Both the position numbers and the translations under genes were made by a program. Shown piece by piece: positions 1 through 11,519 of a stretch of 64,000 bases of DNA; the stretch's first letter is position 1, and each line of letters starts with the position of its first letter. Source of the DNA: Nectonema munidae (lineage: Eukaryota > Nematomorpha > Nectonematoida > Nectonematidae); contig JAUIRK010000292.1 in the NCBI GenBank assembly GCA_030549495.1, forward strand, positions 989,001-1,053,000. The letters run 5' to 3'. The notes beneath the pieces were generated by a model, which searched no databases, had not been told where the DNA came from, and saw only the letters and a program-made list of their open reading frames with translations.

Positions 1-392
1 GCATTGCCAATTGCTTGAAAATTTTTCTTGATCTAATTCTTTTCGTAGAACTCAAATATTATGATGATTTCTGCAACTCGTTTTTTAGATTCAATCTTTC
101 TCTAAAGTGAGAAGCCGTAAAAAGTTTTTTATGTTTCAATCGTAGTTAAGTGTATATTACTTATTAATTTTATATTATCCAATTTTTTTTTATAAATTTA
201 TTATTTAAACACATCAAGTTTTACCACATCAATTCACTTCGCAGTTCAATGAATGAGGATCTTTTTAATGCTCTCATTCTTCTTTTTGTTTTAAAAATTT
301 TGATAAAGCTTAAATTTATATGCTTGGAATTTGAGTTCTAGTTTAGTAAAATCCGCTCTGCCCCCTAATATCAATTTCTAGATTCGCCCCTG
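1..392 (-). repeat. Interspersed repeat, copy 1 (cut by window start)
   Basis: This stretch is the reverse complement of 26000-26391, recognisable over nearly its whole length with scattered differences. The outer end at 392 reads CAGGGGCGAATCTAGAAATT on the minus strand and matches the start of the other copy. No coding capacity is visible. The CAGGGG-type terminus resembles non-autonomous hAT elements, but the far end lies outside the window, so terminal repeats and target duplication cannot be checked. Confidence 0.75.
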
Positions 393-469
393 ATTTATTA
401 TCCTAGGAATAAAATTCTTACTCTAGTGTGTTATCAAAAGTTTCAAAATTTTTTATTTTTTTAAAGCCT

Positions 470-950
470 TACGATGTCACCCAAACATGCTAGAGCTTCT
501 AGCTTCTAAATCTTCTGATAGCAAAACTAAGCGCTAGAAGAAGATGCTTAGAATTGCAGAAAAGATGAAACTTCTTGACATGCCAAAAGAAGGGATAACT
601 TATTATGGCATCAAGAAATCTTCAGTTCGTTATATCAAGAAAAATGAGAGGAAAATGAGGAAGACAGTAAATTTAACGTTTAATGAAATAGCGAAGTGTG
701 TAGTAACTACTGTCAATAAGACCATTGTGAGAAAGGAATCTGCGTTGGCCGTATGAATTGCTTATTGTATGAAGACAACTTTACTGCTGATACACCCGAC
801 CATTATAACATTTGCGACAGCGATGCGGAAGAAATCGACGATATAGAACCAGTTACATCCGCAATTTATCATGGAGAAAACCCTCATCCGTGCCAGTAAA
901 GGCTGGTTTGATAAATTCCAAAAACGTTACTCTGATAACTTCTACGTTAT
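470..950 (+). pseudogene. Tigger/pogo-type (CENP-B-like) transposase N-terminal remnant
   Basis: Conceptual translation of 544-756 gives an N-terminal helix-turn-helix region with LRIAEKMKLLDMPKEG followed by SSVRYIKKNERKMRKTV. This is the pattern of the first DNA-binding domain of jerky/Tigger transposases. About 140 bp downstream, in another frame, ASKGWFDKFQKRY matches the second (CENP-B type) DNA-binding domain. In-frame stops precede 544 and follow 756, and the DDE catalytic part is absent. It is a short, dead DNA transposon fragment rather than a host gene. Confidence 0.6.
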
Positions 951-1264
951 CTTTTAGTCTTATAAAGCATAAAGATCTATTTTGGGATCTTTCAGATTGT
1001 TACTATTTCATTTAAATACTTTGCAATCGCAATAACTTTTTTAGTGGAAATGTACTTTTAATTTTTAGCCTCAAGATTTTTATTGCTTACATTTTTTAAC
1101 CAAGATTAAAAAATAATTGATTCCCGATAAACTTGAAACTGATCATCTTGTACGTAAATTCCCATGAAATCGTGGAAAAATAAAAACGATAAAAATTCAG
1201 AAGGACAAAATAGAATTGAATTGATATTTTCTATACTCGTTGGTGTTCTCCATTGCTTTATTGC

Positions 1265-1530
1265 GGGGCGTGAGTAGGGTTGGTTAAAACTTGGATTCGA
1301 CAACTCATGGTCTTGGGTTCGATCCCGCAGCAAGCCTGCTTTCCCTATAGTTCGATAAAACAAGCGGCGCAATTGTGCCTTCTCGATGAAAACACCCCAC
1401 GGCACCTTTACATTTATACTTACATTATACTACACTACATTATACTTACATTTATTTACATTTACATTATTATTTATTTACATTTACATTTATTATATTT
1501 ACATTTATACTTACCTTTATACGGATAATA
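1265..1530 (+). repeat. SINE family A, copy 1, with microsatellite tail
   Basis: The head (about 1265-1345) is tRNA-like, with an RNA polymerase III B box GGTTCGATCCC at about 1315. It is followed by a tRNA-unrelated body ending near TCGATGAAAACACC and CACCTTTAC. Other copies lie at 21150-21286 (minus) and 25453-25605 (plus). From about 1405 to 1530 the sequence is a degenerate repeat of TTTACAT/TTATACTTACAT units, a likely expanded 3' tail. Open frames on either strand here are chance frames through the SINE. Confidence 0.8.
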
Positions 1531-2054
1531 ATAGTAATTAAGTTCTAGAAAAATGTGTGGCATCGGGAAAGTTTAACGTTTTACTTTGGCGATTTAATCA
1601 GTGTACATGTGTTAGGCGTTGTGCTATATTCCACAAAGTTAGATTTGATTTATGCTCACATTTTTAAATTTCGCTTCAAGTTTTTCTTTTGCGATTCCTT
1701 GCTTCAATCAAGATTTTCAATAAAACTTCCAAACGCTTAAAAATAAATAACACATGTTTACAAAGTGAATGAGTGAATTTAGTTAAAGATAAAAATAGAA
1801 ATGATAAAATCATTGGCTTTGTACGCATGATCAAAATAAAATGTATTTGCATTTCCAAACTAAAATTGTTTCAAATTGTTTTAGTTTTTATAGTTGGCTT
1901 TATCGTTGCTAAATCGCTTAGGACTCTGAGACAAACAAAAACATTTTTCGACCACTTTAAGACTCTGAAAATTTTGTTCAAGTTTTTAACATTATTTATA
2001 TATTTATTTGTGTTCATCCGACCATAATGATTTCGAAAATACCCAATTATTTGT

Positions 2055-2190
2055 TGGCAGATGGCCTACAGAGGTAGGAGCGTAGGGTATTGATCCAGAT
2101 GGTCTGGGTTCGATTCCCGATAGTGACTATCCTTACTATCTGTCCAGCCAACGAAGATTATTCATCCATATGGATGCGATACCGAAAATT
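2055..2190 (+). repeat. SINE family B, copy 1
   Basis: A tRNA-like head contains an A-box-like AGATGGCCTACAGAGGTAGG and a B box GGTTCGATTCC about 40 bp downstream, then GATAGTGACTATCC. The same head recurs at 56419-56495. The body beyond it (to about 2190) ends near an A-rich stretch. The head differs from that of family A, so this is a separate tRNA-derived SINE family. Confidence 0.7.
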
Positions 2191-3436
2191 AAAAAAAATA
2201 TATTTTATAATAATTAAGAACTAAAAAAACTTATTTGTGCTTTTGGTCAAATCTTTGGGCACAAACAATACCTGTCAAAATGTTAGGACACAATAAGTTG
2301 GATATATATATGTGCATTAGGAGTCAGTTATCACAAAAGGCAAGCCAATTCCAGACAGATTACGACCTTCATGGACAGCACTATCCAACGCCTTAACCCA
2401 AGACCCACATGCCCATGTATTATAAGTGTTGAAACGTAGGATAAATGTTGTTTCACTCAGATTTATCCCCCTATCCCCTGCCAAAATATCTCATATTATT
2501 ATATTTTTTAACACCTCCCCCCCCCCCTAGTCTAATTCTAAATTCCGTCTACACCATTTGGTCTGTAATAATATAAAATAAATTTAGAGATGCATGGATT
2601 ACTTCAAAGATTTCCTACAATTCTTTATATAAAATGTAACAATTTTGATTAATTTTTTTATATATAATTTGTATTTATTCAAAAATCTTGAACAAAAAGT
2701 ATTTTTATGTTTTTTGTGTTTTTAAATAATTGGGTTTTGATCAATTATTATTCGTTTTTAAAAATTTTATCGCTTGCCATAACTAATTTTCCAAAGGGAA
2801 CGCTAAATCAATAGTGTATATCCAGATTAATGAATCCAATAAAACGAGTTAATATCTAATCCACTCTGACTTTAATAATGGCAATAAAAATACCTTTAAA
2901 ATTAAGTTAATTTATACGTGTAATATTTTTAACTAAACTTTTCGAGACACCAAATTTAAATCTAAAATTTTTTTATTGAGTATTTGAACTGAGTAATTTC
3001 ACTTGGTGTTCATGGTATCAACTTTTATTCGTAAGAAGTATGCATTCGAAATAAATTTCATTAGCACTGCTCTAAAAAGGTAAACAATAGAAATTAATAG
3101 AGATGAAACATTTTTGCTGATAGATATAGTCGTAGCATACGTTTGTTTTCGGTGAATCCTTATAGCATTGTGTTGAAACACATGAAACTAAAAGTGAAAA
3201 AGGACAAACCTAAAGTAAAAATGGTATGTGATGCTGCTTTGAGGATAACATTTTGGGAAATAGATCATTTATTCAATAAAGAGATGAATTGCGATGGATT
3301 TAAATGTAATTAGCATGCAAATAGAGATTGAATTGTGCACGTAAATAATAAATGGCATTTATTTTTAAGCGATTAGACCCCATGCCGTATTGATCATTGC
3401 ATCGAAAGAGGTGAGTTTGAACAAAATGAAAGAGGC
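2191..3436. other. AT-rich stretch without recognised genes
   Basis: No exon-like or transposon protein is visible. A poly-C run lies at about 2517-2529. On the minus strand, two AATAAA hexamers (3358-3363 and 3268-3273) lie about 75 and 165 bp downstream of the homeobox stop codon and are candidate polyadenylation signals for that gene. Confidence 0.5.
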
Positions 3437-3784
3437 TTAGGAGAGCGAGTAAATGTCATTTAGATACGAAGAAAAGGGTTTGACGTAGCAAGAGGAAGAG
3501 TTTGGGAATTCAAATGGCTGCGCAGCGATTTGGTGGTACTGGCTGGGAAGACACGAGAGGTATTTGTTCCATGTGTTGGGAGGAGGCGCTATCTGAGGAA
3601 CTTCATAGGAAAGAAAGGGCGGATTCTTGTAGCACGAAGAGGACGCTTTACCCTCTTCCCCACCTTTACTTCCTTTTTCACGACATCCACTACTACTTTT
3701 CCGCTCTGAAAGGTTTAGCGGATCTTCTTTGCACTTTGATTTGTATTCCCTTCTGAATTTGGCGCGTCGATTCTGAAACCAAAC
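3437..3784 (-). CDS. Homeobox gene exon 3 (helix 3 and C-terminal tail)
   Basis: The acceptor CTCGCAG precedes 3784. The 348-bp exon begins [17 protein letters not shown], the DNA-recognition helix with Gln50, Asn51 and Arg53, and ends in TAA at 3439-3437. The tail of about 95 residues is Ser-, Lys- and Pro-rich, with a GGEEGK stretch and an aromatic C-terminal end ([12 protein letters not shown]). No OAR/aristaless motif is obvious. GC content is clearly above that of the surrounding intronic DNA, as expected for a conserved exon. Confidence 0.9.
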   Translation of the reverse strand, partial: VWFQNRRAKFRREYKSKCKEDPLNLSERKSSSGCREKGSKGGEEGKASSSCYKNPPFLSYEVPQIAPPPNTWNKYLSCLPSQYHQIAAQPFEFPNSSSCYVKPFSSYLNDIYSLS

Positions 3785-6700
3785 CTGCGAGAGTATGCCA
3801 TTTTATAGAGTTAAAAGATTTTTGCCGTAAAACAAAAGTTTGCTACTTTTAGGAAAAGTTGATAAGATTTTCATATTTTTCAAACCTATTTGATAAGGTT
3901 TTCAGTTTCTGACTTGAATTTTTGTGATTAGAAAATCTTTCTATATTATATTTAAAATCTTGAATGTTTCATTTTAAATATTTTTTAGTATTTTAAACAA
4001 AATTTTTTTTAATACATTCGTAATGTTATATACATGAAAAAGCTTTTTCCTATTTGAATTTAAAAATATACAATATTAAATAGTAGGCTTAATCAACTAG
4101 TTAGTTATATCTTATGGAAAGGCGGTTATAACAAATTTAATCAGTAGATAGAACAAATTTTTTTCTGTGAAGCAATCATGCTGGTTTTACTTAATACCGC
4201 ACAACAAGCAATTTTTCGACCAAAACATCAATTCCAAACTGCTCTTCTTCTCATTATATAAGACAGGAGCTTTTTTTTATTGAATATGCGAGAAGTGAGC
4301 AAACGCATTTCTTGCTTGAGTTAAATCAGTCTCTCTTTATAATCTCATCTGTTATCTAAATGATTGTGATTCCCTTAATTTTTAAACAGAATTCAAAATT
4401 TAGTGTAACATTTTCAATAAATCGTATACATAAAATTGATGCATTATATTAAAGAAAAATTCCATCAATCAACGTCTTAGAGTATTAGAGAACCAATGAA
4501 AACTGATTTAACACAATTTATGCCTAACTTTAAAGAGTTATCTAAAAAAAGAAGTCCGATTTAAGGAAAAAGGTGTTCTGTCTTTATCATATTTAAAATT
4601 ATCAAAATGTTATAATTTATCCTTCCTATTCAAGCGTATGTATATAAATAGAAGTAATTTAAATTCCCCGTTTTAGTTCATAAAGAAGAAAGAAAACCTG
4701 CACTTTTTCTTCAATCAGGTTGTAGGATCTGGCTAGGCTTTCACGCGTTGAAGAGTCTGGGTAGTGTGTTTTGCCAAACATATACTCCAAAGCTTCTAAC
4801 TGGACATTACTGAAGGTTGTGCGATTTCTTCTTTGCTTTTTCAAGACAGACTCTGAAACACATCTTTTATTTCAAAATTCATATACAACTAACTTGAGTG
4901 ATTTAGTTAGGTTAGGATGTATTGATTAAACTTGATAATTATCCTCTATTTCCCAAGAATCCACATTTGTTGATTTTTTAAGTTTAAACTAAACGTCATT
5001 TTGGAGTTTGGCTTTAATTTTGACTTTCTAAAATTTCTTAAAAAATAAACCTAAATTTTTGGAGAAAAATTTCCTAATATTTTGAAGAGAAGCAAATGTT
5101 AGTGAACTTTTAATTATTTGCTTTTAATTTTTGTTTTAAAGATCCTTCTTATTATTAGTTTGTTTTAAAGTGATAAAAAATTATGGTTAATTTTTTAAGT
5201 CAAACTGTAACAAGTTGGTTTCAACAAGACATGATTATTTTAGACATTTTACAAGATTTATTGTTTTGTGTTTAAAATCGGTATGAATATCGATATAATC
5301 AAGTAAAAGTAAATGAGCCACGATATCGCTATAGGTTAAAATTTTGGAATCGCTATAGTTATAATGGCTGCGTAATAGATTCTGTTAATCAACGATTATA
5401 ATATATTTTTACATTTCAATTACAGTTATCCTACATTGACGGAAAGAAGATTTAGAATAGCGTAATAAATACTGAAGCGTCAGCAAAACGAGTAAATTTT
5501 AGCTTTAAAAACGTAAAGTATTAAGATATTTGAGTAAGTGAATATATAAAGTTCCTTATTTAATTAGTTTAGCAATATAATAGTAAGAGAGAAGTGACAA
5601 CTAGAATTTCACAAGTAGCTTCATGAAGGCTGTTTTTAACGCTAGAACGCCTACACCGCTTAATTGAGCCGTTTCCAATTTCCAAAAATGGTATGAATCC
5701 AAAAATGCATTGTTTTACCTTACACTTTTAATATTTTACAAAAACGAATCAATTAAACATAAATTTGAAAAAAAAATGCTCAGAACGTAAATTTTTTAAT
5801 AATAATACAAATATATAAAATTCCATATCATGGACGCCTTCCCACTGACGGAAAAAAATAGTTATCTTATCTTAAATAGATTAAAGTTTGTTTCTTTACG
5901 CTTGTAAAATCATTTTTAAGCAACTAATTCGTTGGAAAACAAAGCTATTTGTAAGTAAATTATTGGTAAGTTTTCTTTACCCATCTTATTTCTCTGTGGA
6001 AACACCCAATGCAACGGTTGAGAAGGGCAAGATTCCCAGAAAAAAAGTATTGCAAACATATATACCAATTTTAGAGTGTTTCCTTTTATAACATTTTTTA
6101 CATATGTGTGTAAAGAAAATTAATAAAATATATAAGAATATAGACAAAATAAAATGAACAAAAATGTATTGAGAGATATCTGAATTATAGATTTCACCTG
6201 GCAAAGCCAATGGCACATTGGGAGCTTATAACAATTATTGAAGTCATTTTTTGACATCTTATTTTGAGGCATTTATTATTTCTTTTTGAAAATCATTATT
6301 TCACAAAATCAACTTTTCGTTAACTTTAGATTTTTTAATCAAAAACACTTTCAATCGGATCTAACATAAAATTACATGGACACAAAAACTACGTTATATA
6401 CATGGTTACATTCATTTCATTTTTCCTCTGTTTTTTTATGAATAGCAGCATTGTCCATGATAAGCCCTGAATCTTCAAACGATCTATTGTCATCCAATAG
6501 AGGGGTGTCAAACACCGCATTGGGCCCATCGAGTATTTTTTTTAGAAAATATTCAACGAGTTGAACGTTAAGTTTTCTATTTTTACATCCCCTTTTACAG
6601 TCGATGCATCAGAATTATTATCAGATATTTAGCTGGAAATCATTAGAGTTTTTAATTTTCCAATTTTATGTCAACTTTTATTAAATGCTTCTGACTAGTT

Positions 6701-8117
6701 AGGTCAAAATTAAGGTTTTTTAACCATTATTGGTTAAAGAATGGATTAAGCCTTCTTAAATACACATATGTAAAAAATGGGAAAATGAAAGTGTTGAAGG
6801 TTTGATAGACTATAATATATATATCTTACCCCCTTTGAAAAAATGTCAAAATATCTTTTAAATCCACGTTTTCCTTCATTCATATTGGAAAGAGATAAAA
6901 ACACAGTGTGGTATTCCTTTGTTCCTGTTCCCCATCCATTCACACGAGTTAAAAAGTAATTATGTTTTTATTAAATAAACATTTTATGATTTTTCCACTT
7001 AAAAAATATAATTTGGGTTGATTGATTAGTTGGACTGATATTTTATATCATTTATATTTATATTATGAATTTTAAATAAATTAAAATATTTTTACTCTTC
7101 AATAATACAAACTAATTCGTTTATATCCAATCACTCAACTTGTTAATACTGGAAATGACAATTTAGTTGACATGACTTTATGATTTTAACTAAATTTTGA
7201 GTTATGAATGTCACATACTTTTTTCATTCTTTTTATATTATACGAGAATAAAAATCTCTATGATTCATTGCCCTCCCTGGGAAACTTTCAAACGCTGTCT
7301 GCCACTGGCAAATATCTAAACTTTTTATTTTTTTAAACAAAGCTTAATTGTAGATTGAAATAAAAGAAAAAGAATTGAACAAAGTGGAATTTCAGAAAGT
7401 AATAAATAGAATTGGAAAAAGATAGAATAGAACTAAAAATTGCATATTTAGTGAAAATGGGATTAGTGAACATCTATATATAATGAAGACATTTATGAAT
7501 CCATATGTTCTTGTTCAATATGAAGAGATTTCACTGTTGTGTTCAATATAGAAAGGTTTAAGTGTATTTTGGGTAAGGAACAAACATTGTTAATGTTTAA
7601 AAATCATAACAAAAAAAAGTCAAAAATTCATTAGATGAAAAAAGTAGTATAATCAATTTATTTTATCTAAAATAAAACGACTTACAAGTAATTTTCTACT
7701 TACAAGAAAAAACTAATTGTCTTAGATCGTTTTAGCGCTTTGAAGACCAGCGTGACACGAATGTTCGAATAAATGAAAATTGTCTGCTTTAAGTATATAA
7801 AATTTTATTGGACAAGGAAGCAAAGGATTAGTCTTCACACTTCTGGTCCTCAAAGAACTTAAAGAGTTGCGCTTTGTTTATATTTATGCAAGAAAGATAA
7901 AAATTGTTTTCTTACCTGAAGACGGTACTTTTTTCTTCACATCTGTGGGAGAGAATGCTTTGCTTACTTCTGGCACTGTTTCGACAGCTCTATGGTTGCA
8001 CTTGTTGGGCGCGTCTTTAGAACTGTACTCTCGTTTGTTGCCACAGTCATTATCCACTAATTCTCTTTGATTGCTATCAATTATGAAGGGGTATTTTTCG
8101 TATATCATGTAACTCAT
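3437..8117 (-). CDS. Paired-like (Q50) homeobox transcription factor, three exons
   Basis: Three exons on the minus strand, 8117-7916, 4852-4698 and 3784-3437, join without a break into an open frame of about 234 codons from ATG to TAA. The homeodomain starts with [20 protein letters not shown], keeps KTHYPD, and ends [17 protein letters not shown]. Residue 50 is Q, as in paired-like (prd-class) proteins without a paired box. The intron between homeodomain residues 46 and 47 (KVQ/VWFQ) is the position conserved in many paired-class genes. THYPD and AKFRR recall Prrx- and Dmbx-type homeodomains, but helices 2-3 (SYNLIEEK) are divergent, so no orthologue is named. Expected role: nuclear sequence-specific DNA-binding regulator. 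No paired box and no clear OAR motif are seen. Confidence 0.88.
4698..4852 (-). CDS. Homeobox gene exon 2 (homeodomain helices 1-2)
   Basis: The acceptor TTTCAG precedes 4852 and the donor CAG/GTTTTC follows 4698. The 155-bp exon carries two bases of a split codon plus 51 codons, from [10 protein letters not shown] to EEKVQ, and ends in phase 0. It holds the basic N-terminal arm, helix 1 ([10 protein letters not shown]), the THYPD loop and helix 2, and the start of helix 3. Confidence 0.9.
4853..7915 (-). other. Intron 1 of the homeobox gene
   Basis: This is 3.06 kb of AT-rich DNA between the exon 1 donor and exon 2 acceptor. No transposon protein, SINE or further exon was recognised. The second intron (3785-4697, 913 bp) is likewise featureless. 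Short open frames here show no codon structure or known motif. Confidence 0.6.
7916..8117 (-). CDS. Homeobox gene exon 1 (N-terminal 67 codons)
   Basis: The exon starts at ATG (8117-8115), preceded by ATCAAAG. It encodes [15 protein letters not shown] followed by a hydrophilic stretch rich in Asn, Lys, Ser and Asp, and ends VPSS plus one base. The donor CAG/GTAAG at 7916/7915 is strong. The length, 202 bp, leaves phase 1, which exactly matches the two-base start of exon 2 and gives a Glu at the junction. The N-terminal FIIDS is faintly like an eh1-type repression motif. Start choice rests on the first ATG of the open frame; untranslated 5' exons cannot be excluded. Confidence 0.75.
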
Positions 8118-8984
8118 CTTTGATTAATATTATTGGAAGCGTGCTAACAAGAAATCACTTATGATTTTAATAAAACAAATAAAGCATTTTCACAAGCAGG
8201 CAAAATAAACCAATAGAAACTGCCTCTCTATAGTATTAATCCAAATTTATATTAGCGCATCATTACGATTAAAATAGATCTGGCATATTTATAATCAAAA
8301 AAATGTGCTCGTTAATACTCAAACGTCGGCAAATCTAACAAAAGCTTTCTATTCGTTGAAAATAGTTCTCCTTAATGTCAATCATACTCATGGACTAATA
8401 AAAAGCAGATGACATAAATGCATTACATGGGATTACTTCTTTGAAGCCAAGATAGAAGAAGTCGGAATAGAGTGAATTAAAACATATTCCGTTGTTTCTA
8501 TTTGATGCATGCCAAGATTCTTCGCAAATAATAATTCTTCGCTACTAATGAGAACATTTTTCATATGAAAGGACTTCAAAGAGAACTGCCATGCGCGCAT
8601 GCATTATACACAACAAAGAGGAATCCATTTGCATGTTAACTATCTAAGCAGAATTAAAAAGAAAATGAACTAATTGTTATTAGAGGCTAATTATTATACT
8701 GAAAAATATCTAGTGGCCGCTACTGGAAAAATTCCATGTTCGATTTTACTATATATATATATATAGATAGATAGATCTGGTAGGGCCAGGAAAGTTTTCG
8801 AAGTTTCCTATCTATTTTTGCAGGCTATTTTAAAGATTTAATGGTCAATTCTAAAAGAATTTTCTAATGTGATATTTCATACTAATTGTTGTTTTTATAA
8901 ACTTTTTACTAAAATATGTTTAAGAATTACAGCTTTTTTTATTAAGCTATTTCACTGAACGGCGTAATAAGCTAGATAGGCTGA
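8118..8984. other. Upstream region of the homeobox gene
   Basis: This is about 870 bp upstream of the predicted ATG. It would carry the promoter or 5' UTR, but no TATA, initiator or other regulatory site stands out from the AT-rich background. A short TA dinucleotide tract followed by GATA repeats lies at about 8749-8775. Confidence 0.4.
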
Positions 8985-9165
8985 TTAACCTTGCACGAAG
9001 CTTTGAGTGCTCCAAAGATTCTTTTGTCATACACATATTGCTCAGGCAAGGGAGAAGACTGATAGGCCGTATGTCACTAGCTTTGCCGCTCTTCTAGACA
9101 GCCGTAAGGAGACAAATAAGTATAACGCTCTTATAGCAGTCAAGGTAGAACTAAACTTTAACCCT
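8985..9165 (-). pseudogene. LINE reverse-transcriptase fragment
   Basis: The minus strand translates to a piece containing SDIRPISLLPCLS, the reverse-transcriptase motif (Y/xRPISLLPxLSK) of jockey/CR1-like non-LTR retrotransposons. It is followed by decayed sequence. A closely similar fragment lies at 27815-28025, also on the minus strand, so the two are probably copies of one LINE family. Confidence 0.6.
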
Positions 9166-9633
9166 ATATGAAGCAGGGGCGGTTAAATAAGTGTTTTAAT
9201 CTTTGAACCTATAGAAGCCCAAGTTATTTCTACCTTTAAATGGTAGGGTTAGGAATGGAGTTAGAGTAAAGAATTTTCAGGCTTCGAAATTGGAAATTAT
9301 ATGAAAACAAGAGGTAATTCAGAATTAATGCATTTTTTTCTATATATTTCAAGTATTCTGAATTTAACGGCAGTATTCATTTTTCATCATATCCTAACAA
9401 AGCATTTGCATTTATCAATCAAAGATGAAAGGACCTGTCAAAATATTATTATGAACTTTTTCATTCTAAAATACATGCAAACTAGCATTTTCAGGTATCC
9501 TGAATTTATTGGTGTTACTCATTTTTTGCAAAATACATTGTAGCTATCTCCAAATGTCAATCAAACTTGATAAAATCGGTAAAAAATATTAAATTTCAAT
9601 AAACTTTTTTTATCCCAAAATACATATACAAAC

Positions 9634-10156
9634 CAGGCATGGATCTTGGTCAAAAATTTAGAAGGGGGGGGGAGGGGGGGGGGGAGCTGTGCCACTTTTT
9701 CGAATTTTTTTCTAATATTTTCTATCGTGAAAAGTTGTTATTTAAAAGTTAAAACTAACTTTTCCCTTTTTATCAAAACCTAAAGTGGTTTAGTGGCTGC
9801 GGGGTTAAACGGTTAGAAGCGCTGCTATCGATCTGAAGTTCCGGGTTTAAGACTCGCTTCTGTTAGATTATCCATAGCTCGATTTTAGTTGCAAATTAGT
9901 ACTTTTTTCGATGAAAATACCACACCACCTTTAACCTTTATCATAAAGATTCAAATTCAAAGTTACTACATTGTTTAATTGCTACATTGTTTTTATATAA
10001 TTTCATTTCATATGAGCTTATTTTTTGAAATGTGTGTACACTATATCAGCTGTTATATTATATCATTTCATCAAATTCATTTAAACCAATCAACTAAAAA
10101 AACATAGGGGGGGGGGGGGTGCCGCACTCCTTACACCCCCAGGTAAATCCTCCCTG
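9634..10156. mobile_element. Non-autonomous hAT-like element with poly-G ends
   Basis: The left end reads CAGGCATGGATCTTGG and the right end, reversed, CAGGGAGGATTTACC. The flanks carry an 8-bp direct repeat with one mismatch, ATACAAAC (9626-9633) and ATATAAAC (10157-10164), as expected for hAT insertion. Long G runs lie near both ends (9664-9684, interrupted by a single A, and 10107-10119). No transposase is encoded. A SINE (9781-9940) sits inside. Confidence 0.6.
9781..9940 (+). repeat. SINE family C, one copy
   Basis: A tRNA-like head (GTGGCTGCGGGGTTA and a B-box-like GGGTTTAAGACTC) is followed by a body ending TTCGATGAAAATACC and CACCTTTAACC. The 3' body end matches that of SINE family A (TCGATGAAAACACC, CACCTTTAC), whereas the head differs. 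It lies inside the hAT-like element at 9634-10156. Confidence 0.55.
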
Positions 10157-10439
10157 ATATAAACTACTATTTTCAGGTGCGCTGAATACAGTGTCATTAC
10201 TTATTTTACACAAAATACTTTATAACTATCTCAGTACATCAATGAAAGCTGATAAAATATAAATATGAAGAAAATTTCAATATATTTTTTATTCTGGGAG
10301 GCCCAAAGAGGGATATCGGTCTTATTATATTAAATCAATCGATGTATCAGTGAAGCAACTTGTAAGAAGACTAAAGAGCTCAAGAAATTTAGAAGGAAGA
10401 AATCTTAACTTAGATAGATTTTAACTTCAATTCCTAAAA
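10157..10439. other. Spacer between hAT-like element and piggyBac remnant
   Basis: AT-rich sequence follows the target duplication. The end nearest 10439 may hold more of the decayed piggyBac transposase, but nothing in it can be aligned with confidence by eye. Confidence 0.35.
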
Positions 10440-11165
10440 TCCTGTGCTTATTAAAAGAACAAATTACTTGTGTTGGACCAATAAGGAGAAATAAAAGAGG
10501 CATTCCAGAAGAAATTAAAAAGTTTTCCACAAAAGATCGAATTTCATATAAAGCTATTTGGGAGATGACAAATTCAAAGTTTTTGAGTCTCCATTCTTAT
10601 TATGTTAAAAAGACATCATGAAGTAATAAAACAGTTTTGATTGCTTCATCTTATCCTTCATTATTTAATTATATTTAAAAAGCCTGCAATATTTAAATTA
10701 TACGACTACACTAAACGCGGAACAGACCTTATTGACCAGAGGACTGGGTACAGTACCGTAGTTAGAAAAAGTTGAAAATGGCCGTCTAAAGCATGGAGTT
10801 ATATACTAGATACTTCAAGAGTAAACGCAGGAACAGTTTTTTGCTTAAAAATTCTGATCCTTGAAAAATTGATTCACTTATGTTTTGGCTTGAACTGATG
10901 ACTTAAGTAGTTTGCCTTCCAATTTAAAAAAAAAATTATTGTTTTATTGGAAAGCGACAGGGAAGTATTCAAAGCAAAGAACACAAAATTTTAGTTGTAT
11001 TGGCACCGCTAAACGTTGTAAATCATGCCTTATAGTAAAGTTTTTGGGAAAGATCATAAAAAGCTAAAAAGGTAATTTGAAGAAAATAAAACAACAGTGT
11101 CAAATATGTGGCGAACCCTGTTGTCAAGATCATTCAGTTTGCCCATGTTTAAAGTGTCTTAGTTT
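10440..11165 (+). pseudogene. piggyBac transposase remnant (C-terminal half)
   Basis: Pieces in the family order are readable on the plus strand. First comes CVGPIRRNKRGIPEEIKKF (10467-10530), matching the 'GT(I/L)RKNKxxIP' block after the second catalytic Asp. Next is KRGTDLIDQRTGYSTVVRKS with a WP-containing continuation at about 10713-10800, the third catalytic Asp block and the RRWP motif. Last is QQCQICGEPCCQDH at about 11090-11150, from the cysteine-rich zinc-binding tail. Stops and frame changes separate them, so the copy is dead. Terminal repeats were not found. Confidence 0.75.
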
Positions 11166-11519
11166 GAGTAATGCAAATAATAATTCATCATTTTTATAAA
11201 TATGTTTTTTTATTTTCATTGTTACTGTTTTGATATTGACTTTTCGTTTTTGTTCTAGAAAATAAAAATAAAAAACTATCTTTTCAAAAATAGTAGTTTA
11301 CATTTATTTTGGGATAGATTAATGGGCAGTAAAACTTTTATTCATTAAAAAAAATGGAACAAAAGCCCCTTTACAGATGAATTTTCGACAACTATGCTCA
11401 TCAACAGATCGTCATACCGTTGCCAAATTAAGTGCTAGGAAGGAACGGCAGAACGAGGAGGTTTTTCACAACATCATTAGGAATACATTTTTTTCATGAA
11501 TAAACATTTTAGTGCCTAT

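Noticed and set aside
1106-1405. 99-codon minus-strand open frame
   Set aside because: It is the reverse strand of SINE family A.
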